A stretch of DNA of 55,831 nt, from assembly GCA_910589045.1 (NCBI GenBank), contig CAJUSH010000018.1, positions 1 through 55,831 of the forward strand. The letters are read 5' to 3'. Below, one piece after another: positions 32,793 to 39,815 of the stretch. The notes under the pieces were generated by a model, which was given only the letters and a program-made list of their open reading frames with translations, was not told where the DNA came from and did no database searches. The stretch is from an uncultured Eubacterium sp. Its GTDB lineage: Bacteria; Bacillota_A; Clostridia; Lachnospirales; Lachnospiraceae. The position numbers and the translations under genes were made by a program. Each line of letters starts with the position of its first letter. The first letter of the stretch is position 1.

Positions 32793-34615
32793 GTCGCAAA
32801 TACCTCCTTATCCGAGATTTTCTTCTTGTATCCGAGCTTGAACATCGGGGAAAACGCGTAGCCCTCCTGGATGTAGCCTTCCGCCCCGCCGCTCTGAGTC
32901 AGTGACACCTTTGTCTCAATCTGGGGAATGACCGCGCTGACCTCACTCGCATCAGCAAGCGCGTCCTCTCTGCAGCGGTACTCGTAGCTGATCGTCTTTT
33001 CTTCTGCGCCCCTGCACGCTAAGGTAATGCCCGTCATATCCTCCGGATACTCGGTCGTACCGTAGCAGGCAACCATATATTCATCCAGCGTAACCTCCGC
33101 ATCCGGGTCGCTCATCTCCAACATCGTCCGCTCGATTTTAATATTGGATGCCCCCTCCTCGAAATACTCCTTCGTCTGCAATTTTACGGTCAGCCCGGAA
33201 AATTCGATCTCCACCGGGTCAAGCGTCAGAATCCTTGTCCTGCCCTCCTGGGAAAAATGCGCGTGGGTCGGCGTGAGACAAAGGTCAACCTCCTCGCCGT
33301 TGTAGCATAGCTTCGCGCTGCGCACGGTTCCCTCACCCGCATAGTGAGTAAAATAGCCCGCACGGTATTTCTCCTGAATCAAAAACGGATAGGACGCATC
33401 CTGCACATGCTTCGTGCCGATACCGACCGGCCACTCCAGCTTTGCCGCGTAAGGGCGCAGATCCACGATGGCGCCGCCCTGATCCATGTTGACACAGGCG
33501 CGCATAAAGGGATCGCAGTACCAGAAAAGCTGCTTGTCGGAGCCGTAGAGAATATCACGCCAGAGCGCGCATTCCGGCTCGGTGTAGCGCTTCTCCCCGG
33601 TCACGCCCTTCTTCTTGCGGTAATAATCCGCGAACTCGGACATGGTCATGTCGATAAGCTTGCCCTCCTCCTTAAGCTTGCCGTAGTAAGCACAGCCGTC
33701 GGTGTAGGATTTCAGCAAAAGCTCATAGGGCTGCTCCCAGCGGCCCATTTTATTCATCCAGCCGGGCCCCACAAACATCATGTTGTAGGCGTAGCCGTTG
33801 TTGTATTTTTCCAGATCGCGGTACTGGTCAATGAGATTATATAAATACGGGTATTCCCATGTCTTGGTGTCATAGATCATGCCCCGCAGCACATTCTGGG
33901 GATGCGTGCCGAAATTGGAGCCGTTTCCGTCGTAGCAGGCGATAAGGTCCCTCGAAAGATGGGGGATCGCAACGATACCGGAATCCTCCGCCTCGTTTGC
34001 CGCCGGCGCATGGGTATTCTGCTTTGAAGGAATCCAGGGCGCCCACGGGCCCCCGTCAAAAAGGGTATACCAGGAGTTGTTGCACGTATGATACGCCTTC
34101 GGACCTTCCTCCCAGCAGGTAGCTACCGCGCACTTCACGCTCGGATAGGTTTCCTTTATATAGTTGGTCAGATCCGCGTCCATATAATAGGAACCGGTGG
34201 ACTCGGGGTAAAAGCCGAACTTCTCGTAAAACTTACCGAACACGTCGTCCACGATGGCCTTTTTATCCTCCATGGAAAACATCCAGATGCAGAAATCCTT
34301 TGTCTGATACTTCTCGCGAAACTCCTCGCAGGGAAGTCCCAGCAGGGACAATGCGATCTCATCGCCGTATTTCTCGTGGTCCGCCTGCGCCAGCGCAACC
34401 GCCTCCTCGTTAAACAGCGACGCATAGGTCATCTGAATCGTGACCTTCAAGCCATGCTCATGGGCCAGACGCTGCTGGGTCTTAAAAATATCCAGCGATT
34501 CGGTGATCAGCGCCTTGTCCCCGATATCCTCTTCCTTGCCCTGTCCGGTCACGGTCGCAGAATATTCCGGTACCATCTCCGGCCTGTGAATGACATTCAG
34601 AATCATTGGTTCCAT
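32765..34615 (-). CDS. Unrecognised 616-residue protein, probable carbohydrate-active enzyme
   Basis: I do not recognise the family with confidence. The N-terminal 250 residues alternate strands and helices in a barrel-like pattern (LKVTIQMTYASLF, GDEIALSLLGLP, GFYPESTGSYYMD, VKCAVATCWEEGPK), reminiscent of GH57/NodB-type polysaccharide-processing folds; the middle is aromatic-rich (TCNNSWYTLFDGGPWAPWIP) and the last 200 residues look like beta-sandwich sequence. It has no signal peptide. The start at 34615 (MEPMILNV) has AAAGGAGGG 5 bp upstream. It heads an operon with a galactanase, directly after a promoter with LacI-type operator sites, so a role in glycan breakdown is inferred. Confidence 0.8.
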   Translation of the reverse strand: MEPMILNVIHRPEMVPEYSATVTGQGKEEDIGDKALITESLDIFKTQQRLAHEHGLKVTIQMTYASLFNEEAVALAQADHEKYGDEIALSLLGLPCEEFREKYQTKDFCIWMFSMEDKKAIVDDVFGKFYEKFGFYPESTGSYYMDADLTNYIKETYPSVKCAVATCWEEGPKAYHTCNNSWYTLFDGGPWAPWIPSKQNTHAPAANEAEDSGIVAIPHLSRDLIACYDGNGSNFGTHPQNVLRGMIYDTKTWEYPYLYNLIDQYRDLEKYNNGYAYNMMFVGPGWMNKMGRWEQPYELLLKSYTDGCAYYGKLKEEGKLIDMTMSEFADYYRKKKGVTGEKRYTEPECALWRDILYGSDKQLFWYCDPFMRACVNMDQGGAIVDLRPYAAKLEWPVGIGTKHVQDASYPFLIQEKYRAGYFTHYAGEGTVRSAKLCYNGEEVDLCLTPTHAHFSQEGRTRILTLDPVEIEFSGLTVKLQTKEYFEEGASNIKIERTMLEMSDPDAEVTLDEYMVACYGTTEYPEDMTGITLACRGAEEKTISYEYRCREDALADASEVSAVIPQIETKVSLTQSGGAEGYIQEGYAFSPMFKLGYKKKISDKEVFATWLSLQKAN

Positions 34616-34648
34616 AAATACCCTCCTTTTAGGTTGTATCCCATATCC

Positions 34649-34677
34649 GCGCAACGCCCTTATTTCCTGTTGCGCAA
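34649..34677. promoter_or_regulatory. Candidate LacI-family operator sites upstream of the glycan operon
   Basis: The palindrome TTGCGCAA (34670-34677) has the central CG typical of LacI-family operators. A second half-match TTGCGC (minus strand, 34649-34654) lies 23 bp away, about two helical turns. Both lie just downstream of the predicted start of transcription. The same TTGCGCA core recurs twice upstream of the adjacent lacI-type gene. Confidence 0.6.
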
Positions 34678-34695
34678 TCGGTTGCTCATATGGTT

Positions 34696-34724
34696 AGTAT
34701 AATACAAGGGCCGTGTCATGTCAA
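34696..34724 (-). promoter_or_regulatory. Near-consensus sigma-A promoter of the glycan operon
   Basis: -35 TTGACA (34719-34724), 17-bp spacer, -10 TATACT (34696-34701) on the minus strand, placing transcription start near 34689, upstream of the TTGCGCAA site. Confidence 0.85.
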
Positions 34725-34756
34725 TCCAATTTTTTAACTGCTGAAAGCCATTTCCG

Positions 34757-34918
34757 GGCTGCTGGTTACTATTCACGGCTCGAGAGCCGCTCATAGTAAC
34801 GATTCGGGGCGATATTCAGAGTTTTGCTTCGCAAAAATCGCCCCTCACACCTGAATCATGTTCTTACGGACTGCGCAGTAAATGCGCATTCCTGCCCCGT
34901 GAAAAGTAACGGCTGCTG
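34757..34918. mobile_element. GTTAC-family MITE, copy B (34765-34910), with 8-bp direct flanks
   Basis: 146 bp with the same ends and hairpins as copy A and three differences (a G/A in the first stem loop, a G/C in the core, and the last base). It is flanked by GGCTGCTG at 34757-34764 and 34911-34918. It sits between the lacI-type gene and the promoter of the glycan operon. The rest of the gap 34616-35087 holds a second hairpin copy and about 130 bp of unremarkable sequence. Confidence 0.85.
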
Positions 34919-34954
34919 GTTACTATTCACGGCTCGGGAGCCGCTCATAATAAC
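34919..34954. repeat. Solo left hairpin of the GTTAC element
   Basis: 36 bp matching the first 36 bp of copies A and B except for one base (ATAATAAC instead of ATAGTAAC). It directly follows copy B after the GGCTGCTG flank, so it is either a remnant of an older copy into which B inserted or a partial tandem duplication. Confidence 0.8.
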
Positions 34955-35087
34955 GATTTTCCGGACGGTCTGCTTTGACCGTTTGAAAACCGAAGCCCCT
35001 TCCCAATCTGCTGCCTGCGCGTCGATTCCCTGTGCGCAATCCCACCGGCAGGCATGCCACCCCCAGCTCCCCTGCCCCTCCTTTATA

Positions 35088-36095
35088 CTACTGCGTCGAT
35101 TCCTTGAGCACGATTTCATAAGGAAGCAGCCGCCGCGGCTGTACCTCCCCGCCTGCGATGACGTCCATGAGCGTCCGGCAGGCCGCCATGCCAAGCTCCC
35201 GGGCGCGGAACGAGATGGCAGTGACGGGCGGCATATTATTTTCCAGCAGGCTTCCGTTATAAAAGGAAGCGAGCTTCAGCTGCCCCGGCACCTCCACTCC
35301 CGTCTCCCGCAGTGCCCTCAGCACGCTGTTCGCCACCGCATCGTCCATACAAAAAATCGCGTCCACGCCAAGCTTTAACAAATCCCGCACCGCCGCCTCG
35401 ATGCGCACCGGGTTGTCCACGCCAAGCTTTAGCAGCGCCGGATTGATCTCCTTTCCCAGCGCCTCGTAGGCATCCAGAAAACCCGCCAGACGCATTTTGG
35501 TCACCATATGCGTCTCGTTGCCGCCGATCAGCGCGATCCGCTCCGTCCCCTTTCCGAGCAGCACGTCGGTCAGCTCCCGGCAGGCACTGCGGTGGTCGTG
35601 ATCAATCTGGATCACCCCCGGATAGTCGCTGCTTCCGATCGTCACAAACGAAATTCCCCGCTCCAGCAGAAACTCGATCTGCGCATCCTCCACAAAAGAG
35701 CACATCAAAAGCACGCCGTCCGCCTTCCGGTTGTCAATGATGCGCGCCAGCGACGAAATATCCTGATTATCACAGATGGACAGCAGCACGTCGTAGCCCG
35801 CCGCGCCGCTCACCTTCTCGATGCCAAACAGGCATTCCTGGAAAAAACTAAGCTCCGACATGCCGTAATGCTCCGGCATAACCACACACAGGTTGTACGT
35901 CCGCGACTGTGCCAGCCCCTTCGCGATCAAATTCGGCCGGTAATCATGCTCCGCAATGTAGGAAAGCACCCGCGCCCGCGTTTCCTCCCCGATGCGCCCC
36001 TTGCCGGAAATTGCGCGGGACACCGTCGTCTTTGAAACGCCCAGCGCCTCCGCCACATCCGCGATCGTAATATTCTTTTTCTCCTCAAGCTCCAT
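35088..36095 (-). CDS. LacI family transcriptional regulator
   Basis: The 335-residue protein has a LacI helix-turn-helix at the N-terminus (NITIADVAEALGVSKTTVSRAISGKGRIGEETR) and a periplasmic-binding-protein-like sensor domain (LCVVMPEHYGMSELSFFQ, RKADGVLLMCS, RIALIGGN, DAIFCMDDAVANSVLRAL). GGGAGG lies about 5 bp before the ATG at 36095; the frame's first ATG has no such site. Two TTGCGCA motifs immediately upstream suggest autoregulation, and matching sites lie before the galactanase operon, its probable target. The inducer is not known; a galacto-oligosaccharide is a reasonable guess. Confidence 0.92.
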   Translation of the reverse strand: MELEEKKNITIADVAEALGVSKTTVSRAISGKGRIGEETRARVLSYIAEHDYRPNLIAKGLAQSRTYNLCVVMPEHYGMSELSFFQECLFGIEKVSGAAGYDVLLSICDNQDISSLARIIDNRKADGVLLMCSFVEDAQIEFLLERGISFVTIGSSDYPGVIQIDHDHRSACRELTDVLLGKGTERIALIGGNETHMVTKMRLAGFLDAYEALGKEINPALLKLGVDNPVRIEAAVRDLLKLGVDAIFCMDDAVANSVLRALRETGVEVPGQLKLASFYNGSLLENNMPPVTAISFRARELGMAACRTLMDVIAGGEVQPRRLLPYEIVLKESTQ

Positions 36096-36106
36096 AGATG
36101 CCTCCC

Positions 36107-36122
36107 TGCGCAATCTGCGCAA
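36107..36122. promoter_or_regulatory. Candidate autoregulatory LacI-type half-sites
   Basis: Two direct TGCGCAA motifs (plus strand, 36107-36113 and 36116-36122), 9 bp apart, lie within 30 bp of the lacI-type start codon and share the core of the site before the glycan operon. Confidence 0.45.
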
Positions 36123-36174
36123 CTTTTCTCTGTCATGCCGCGCAGCGCCGGAAATACAGGAAAAATCCTCTCGG

Positions 36175-36852
36175 CTACTTCTCCTGCTCCCGGATCATGT
36201 GCTTTACCACATCTACCTGATTACTGATATGCCTGCGGATCATATCGATCACCGCATCCTTGTCCTTCGCCAGAATCCCGCGGTAGATCGCCTCGTGCTC
36301 ATCCAGAAGCTGCTGATGGTTTTCCGGATTTTTCAGATATTCCACACGGTAACGGTACATCTGCTCCCTGAGATTGTTGAGCATACTGATCAGCTTCGGA
36401 TTGTCCGTTGCCTGGTAGATCACGTCGTGAAATTCCACATCCGCCTGGGCCATCCGCTTCAAGTCCCCGGTCTTTAAGGAGTGCTCAAAGTTTTTCATAT
36501 TTTTGCCAAGCTGCGCGATCTCCTCGTCGGTAATCTTATCGCACGCCACCTGCACGGACAGCTCCTCCAAAGCCTCCCTGATTTCCAGTACATCCTGCAT
36601 ATCCTTCTCCGTCATACCCGCGACAATTGCGCCCTTCCTCGGAATAGTAATGGCCAGTCCCTCCTGCTCGAGCATGCGGATCGCCTCACGGATCGGCGTG
36701 CGGCTTACACCCAGCTTTGACGCCAGCTGCAGCTCCATCAGGCGCTCCCCTGCCACCAGGTCTCCCTTTAAAATCGCCTCGCGTAAGGTGTTAAACACCA
36801 CATCCCGCAGGGGCAAATATGCATCCATATTCAGCTCCAAATGCTCCGTCAT
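36175..36852 (-). CDS. GntR family transcriptional regulator (FCD domain)
   Basis: The 225-residue protein has a winged helix-turn-helix (LREAILKGDLVAGERLMELQLASKLGVSRTPIREAIRMLEQEGL) and a helical FCD ligand-binding domain with metal-site-like residues (RMAQADVEFHDVIY, DEHEAIYRGILAKD). Its ATG overlaps the ispE stop by 4 bp, so the regulator is translated with an isoprenoid gene. A TTGTATACAA palindrome in the operon leader is a plausible site for it. The ligand cannot be told. Confidence 0.9.
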   Translation of the reverse strand: MTEHLELNMDAYLPLRDVVFNTLREAILKGDLVAGERLMELQLASKLGVSRTPIREAIRMLEQEGLAITIPRKGAIVAGMTEKDMQDVLEIREALEELSVQVACDKITDEEIAQLGKNMKNFEHSLKTGDLKRMAQADVEFHDVIYQATDNPKLISMLNNLREQMYRYRVEYLKNPENHQQLLDEHEAIYRGILAKDKDAVIDMIRRHISNQVDVVKHMIREQEK

Positions 36853-37736
36853 CTCTTTTTCTCCTTCGGTATTACATTATAAGGCCGCGTCACATAAACC
36901 TGCCGCGCCAGATTGCTCCCGCGAATAGACTCCTTTGCAGCCACCGCCCGCTCCTCCGCCTCAAAAATGCCAAAGACGGTAGGCCCGCTGCCGCTCATTC
37001 TTGCGGTAATCGCACCCTGGTCCAGCATCATCTGCCTGATCTGCGTGATTTCCGGGTGCATCGGTACGGTCACATGCTCCAGAACATTTCCCATATGATG
37101 CGAGAGCGCCAGAAGATCCTGCCGCTCCAAATCCGCAAGCTGCGCATCGATGGGCGGATGCTCCAAATGCCTGCAGGCGTCAAGCGCCTGATAGACAAGC
37201 TTCGTAGATACACTCACCGGCGGCTTGGCGATCAGAATGTGACAATCCGGCATCGGAGGCAGCCTTGTGAGCCGTTCCCCGATTCCCTCCGCCAGCGCTG
37301 TGCCGCGCATCAGGCAATAGGGCACGTCCGCGCCGAGCCGCAGCCCGTACTCCATAAGCCGGCTTCTGCTAAGTCCCAGCCGGTAAAGCTTATTCATGCC
37401 GAAAAGCACGGCCGCTGCGTTCGTGCTTCCGCCTGCCATGCCCGCGGCTACCGGAATGCACTTGTGAATGCGCAGCTCCAGGCCGCCGACCTGCGGAAAA
37501 TCCTGCTTCAGCAAAGCCGCAGCTTCGTATGCTATATTATGTTCGTCTGTAGGCAAAAAATTCAGATTTGACGTCAGCGAAATTTTATCGTATCTGCTCT
37601 TTCGGATCGTAACCCAGTCAAACAGATCGATGGTCTGCATGATCATGCGCACCAGATGATAGCCGTCCTCACGCACACCGGTCACATCCAGACCCAGATT
37701 TATCTTTGCCAGCGCCTTGATATGAATTACGTTCAT
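36849..37736 (-). CDS. ispE: 4-diphosphocytidyl-2-C-methyl-D-erythritol kinase
   Basis: IspE phosphorylates CDP-methylerythritol in the MEP route to isoprenoids. It is a GHMP kinase: KALAKINLGLDVTGVREDGYH, the glycine-rich PVAAGMAGGSTNAAAVL, and the C-terminal ARMSGSGPTVFGIF. The start at 37736 (MNVIHIKAL) has AGGAGG a few bases upstream; the frame's earlier start lacks one. It gives 295 residues, the usual size. It is co-transcribed with gntR. Confidence 0.95.
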   Translation of the reverse strand: MNVIHIKALAKINLGLDVTGVREDGYHLVRMIMQTIDLFDWVTIRKSRYDKISLTSNLNFLPTDEHNIAYEAAALLKQDFPQVGGLELRIHKCIPVAAGMAGGSTNAAAVLFGMNKLYRLGLSRSRLMEYGLRLGADVPYCLMRGTALAEGIGERLTRLPPMPDCHILIAKPPVSVSTKLVYQALDACRHLEHPPIDAQLADLERQDLLALSHHMGNVLEHVTVPMHPEITQIRQMMLDQGAITARMSGSGPTVFGIFEAEERAVAAKESIRGSNLARQVYVTRPYNVIPKEKKR

Positions 37737-37820
37737 ACTCCTCCTGCACGTCCCAAAAACGCTCCCCATATCTTTCTATGGAGCTGCGCCCGGACCATTC
37801 CGCCTGGAAATTTTTTTGAT

Positions 37821-37838
37821 GTATTTTGTATACAATAC
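37821..37838. promoter_or_regulatory. Candidate GntR operator in the ispE-gntR leader
   Basis: The perfect palindrome TTGTATACAA (37826-37835) lies in a longer imperfect one with GTATT/AATAC edges. Its core resembles known GntR-family sites and it falls at about +5 to +14 of the predicted transcript. Confidence 0.55.
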
Positions 37839-37846
37839 TTTCTTCT

Positions 37847-37875
37847 ATGTTACATTCTTAAGAAAAAAAAGTCAA
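37847..37875 (-). promoter_or_regulatory. Sigma-A promoter of ispE-gntR
   Basis: -35 TTGACT (37870-37875), 17-bp spacer, -10 TAACAT (37847-37852) on the minus strand. Its -10 is weak, so activity may depend on the surrounding sequence. Confidence 0.6.
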
Positions 37876-37938
37876 CCGCAGACTTTATTTTTTTAGGCGC
37901 TGCGTCGATATAGCATATAAGGATAAAATTACCATCAT

Positions 37939-37993
37939 GTTACGATTCACGGCATACGAAGCAGATACGCACTCCTGACCCGTGAACAGTAAC
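37939..37993. mobile_element. Deleted GTTAC-family element (55 bp)
   Basis: Ends GTTACGATTCACGG and CCGTGAACAGTAAC are the family repeats. Read on the minus strand its first 29 bp follow the right end of copies A and B closely (GTTACTGTTCACGGGTCAGG, then ATGCG-like sequence), and its last 15 bp follow their left end, so it looks like an internally deleted copy. The flanks ACCATCAT and ATCCATCA share CCATCA, shifted by one base. It lies in the 436-bp gap between ispE and the orphan gene, with the two promoters described here. Confidence 0.7.
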
Positions 37994-38034
37994 ATCCATC
38001 ACAATTTCGGTATTCCGTCGACTTAAACGTACTA

Positions 38035-38074
38035 TTTACAACTTACCGTATTTTCTTTATAATACAGTTGTAAA
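38035..38074 (+). promoter_or_regulatory. Sigma-A promoter of the orphan gene, enclosed by an inverted repeat
   Basis: -35 TTTACA (38035-38040), 17-bp spacer, -10 TATAAT (38058-38063). Perfect 9-bp arms TTTACAACT (38035-38043) and AGTTGTAAA (38066-38074) bracket the promoter, one covering the -35 and one the start of transcription. This suggests repression by a dimeric protein binding both arms. Confidence 0.75.
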
Positions 38075-38172
38075 ATTATGGCAGTGCAGATTTTGCACTT
38101 TCGCCAAAGACCGCCGGAACGGATACCGGCAAAAATACGGGCAGTGCCCGAAAAACCAAGGAGGGTAAAAAA

Positions 38173-38766
38173 ATGAGTGTAAGTTCAGTAGGAACAACTA
38201 CCGCCGCCGCTTATACACAGCAGGCAGCCACCACAAAAGAAGCAAAAGAGTCAACCAGCACCAGCAGCGCAAAGAAGAATCAGGATACTGCCGCTGTCTA
38301 TGAGAAGAACACCGCAAAGACCGGCTATACCAAAAAATCCAACTCTGCGATCGTCGCTCAGATGAAGGCGGATGCCGAGCAGCGCACCTCACAGCTCAAG
38401 AGCCTTGTAGAGAAAATGATCTCCAAGCAGGGGCAGACATTAGCCACTGCTGATGACATGTGGTCATTCCTTGCAAAAGGAAACCTCAAAGCAGATCCGG
38501 AAACCATCGCACAGGCGAAAAAAGATGTTGCAGCTGACGGCTACTGGGGCGCAGAGCAGACCTCTGACCGTATTCTTTCCTTCGCAAAGGCATTGGCAGG
38601 CGACAACCCTGACAAGGCAGAGGAGCTGTTGAATGCGTTCAAGAAGGGTTATGCTCAGGCAACCGGAACCTGGGGACGGGATCTTCCTTCCCTTTGCTCC
38701 GACACCTATGACCTTGTGGAGGAGAAATTTAACAAGTGGATGAACGGAACAGAAACCGAAGGCTAA
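38173..38766 (+). CDS. Conserved-looking protein of unknown function with low-complexity N-terminus
   Basis: The 197-residue protein has a Ser/Thr/Ala/Lys-rich N-terminus (1-55) with no signal peptide or anchor, then a compact domain with DDMWSFLAKG, GYWGAEQTSDRILSFAKALAGD and GYAQATGTWGRDLPSL, ending DLVEEKFNKWMNG. The WGAEQTSDRI and LPSLCSDT patterns loosely recall DUF5610, but I cannot confirm that. AAGGAGGG lies 7 bp before the ATG and the promoter is strong, so it is expected to be abundant. It is a single gene; the 117 bp after it hold only weak hairpins. Confidence 0.85.
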   Translation: MSVSSVGTTTAAAYTQQAATTKEAKESTSTSSAKKNQDTAAVYEKNTAKTGYTKKSNSAIVAQMKADAEQRTSQLKSLVEKMISKQGQTLATADDMWSFLAKGNLKADPETIAQAKKDVAADGYWGAEQTSDRILSFAKALAGDNPDKAEELLNAFKKGYAQATGTWGRDLPSLCSDTYDLVEEKFNKWMNGTETEG

Positions 38767-38883
38767 CACAGCCCTGATGCAAAATCGGGCATAGCGTTGC
38801 ATTTGGAAGCCTGGGTTGCCGCAAGGATAACAGTCAAGCCCGCTGTACTGCAAGGTTTTGACAAAGATCAATGAGACGGTACA

Positions 38884-39738
38884 CTAAAACCGTAAACCGA
38901 CAAGACTGATCAACAGTCCCCAAAGCACTGCCAGAACATACAGCAGACAGATAATGGCCATATTCTGTCTGCTGTTTTTATTGAGCCGGAACAAAATCAG
39001 AAGCCCGACGCCCGCATTTGCAAGCAGCCCCGCCATCATCATCCCCGCGCCGATAATCCCGTCCACATACAGGCTCGTAATCACCACGGACGCGGCACAA
39101 TTTGGAATGAGGCCCACCAGCGCCGCCGCCATCTGTCCAAGCAGCGGCTCATTTGAGAAAAACCCGGCCAGCGTATGCTCGCCGATCCATGCAATGAGCA
39201 GATTCAGTGCAAAGGAAATGAGCAGAATATAGATAAAAATCCTGACCGTATGCTTACAGGCAGACACAAAAACACCGTCCTCGCAGTGGCAGTTCTCCTC
39301 CTCGCATACCGCGTGTATATTCATCTCCACATCCCTCCGGCGCAGAACGAAATGCAGTCCGAGCTCCACCGCAAAGCCGCTGACCATCGCGATACCAAGC
39401 TTCGTCCCGAGTATTTTTAAAATCGTGAGCACCGGGATCGACTCCGAAAGCAAAATCGGCAGCATCTCGTCCGACGTGGACAAATAGATCGCGATCAGTG
39501 TTCCCGACGTAATCACCCGCCCCGCAAACAGACTGGAGGCCGCCGCGGAAAACCCGCACTGGGGAACCACACCAAAGGCAGCTCCCCAGAGAGGACCCGC
39601 CTTATCCACAGCACTGATCTTCTTCACAAGCGTACTTCCCGCCCGATGCTCCAAAAGCTCCATCAATAAATAGGTGACAAACAAAAATGGCAGCAGCTTT
39701 ACACTGTCAATCAAGGTGTCCATCACTAGCTCCAACAT
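38884..39738 (-). CDS. ArsP_2-type putative heavy-metal exporter
   Basis: The 284-residue polytopic membrane protein matches the family annotated as putative manganese or arsenic exporter (ArsP_2). Two similar halves each carry a signature: PQCGFSAAASSLFAGRVITSGTL early and PNCAASVVITSLYVDGIIGAGMMMAG late, each with a cysteine in a membrane region. Between them a cytoplasmic or external loop is rich in Cys and His (HAVCEEENCHC, SACKH), probably metal-binding. GGGAGG lies 6 bp before the ATG at 39738. The ion is not known; no regulator is adjacent. Confidence 0.8.
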   Translation of the reverse strand: MLELVMDTLIDSVKLLPFLFVTYLLMELLEHRAGSTLVKKISAVDKAGPLWGAAFGVVPQCGFSAAASSLFAGRVITSGTLIAIYLSTSDEMLPILLSESIPVLTILKILGTKLGIAMVSGFAVELGLHFVLRRRDVEMNIHAVCEEENCHCEDGVFVSACKHTVRIFIYILLISFALNLLIAWIGEHTLAGFFSNEPLLGQMAAALVGLIPNCAASVVITSLYVDGIIGAGMMMAGLLANAGVGLLILFRLNKNSRQNMAIICLLYVLAVLWGLLISLVGLRF

Positions 39739-39815
39739 GCAAAACCTCCCCAGCATTTCCTCTCAAACCCGCGCTGTCACGGCAAATACCGAAATTCACA
39801 AAAACCATGCCGCAA

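Noticed and set aside
38767..38883. Terminator after the orphan gene at 38173
   Set aside because: A GCCC/GGGC hairpin exists but has a bulge and no T-run, so it was not called.
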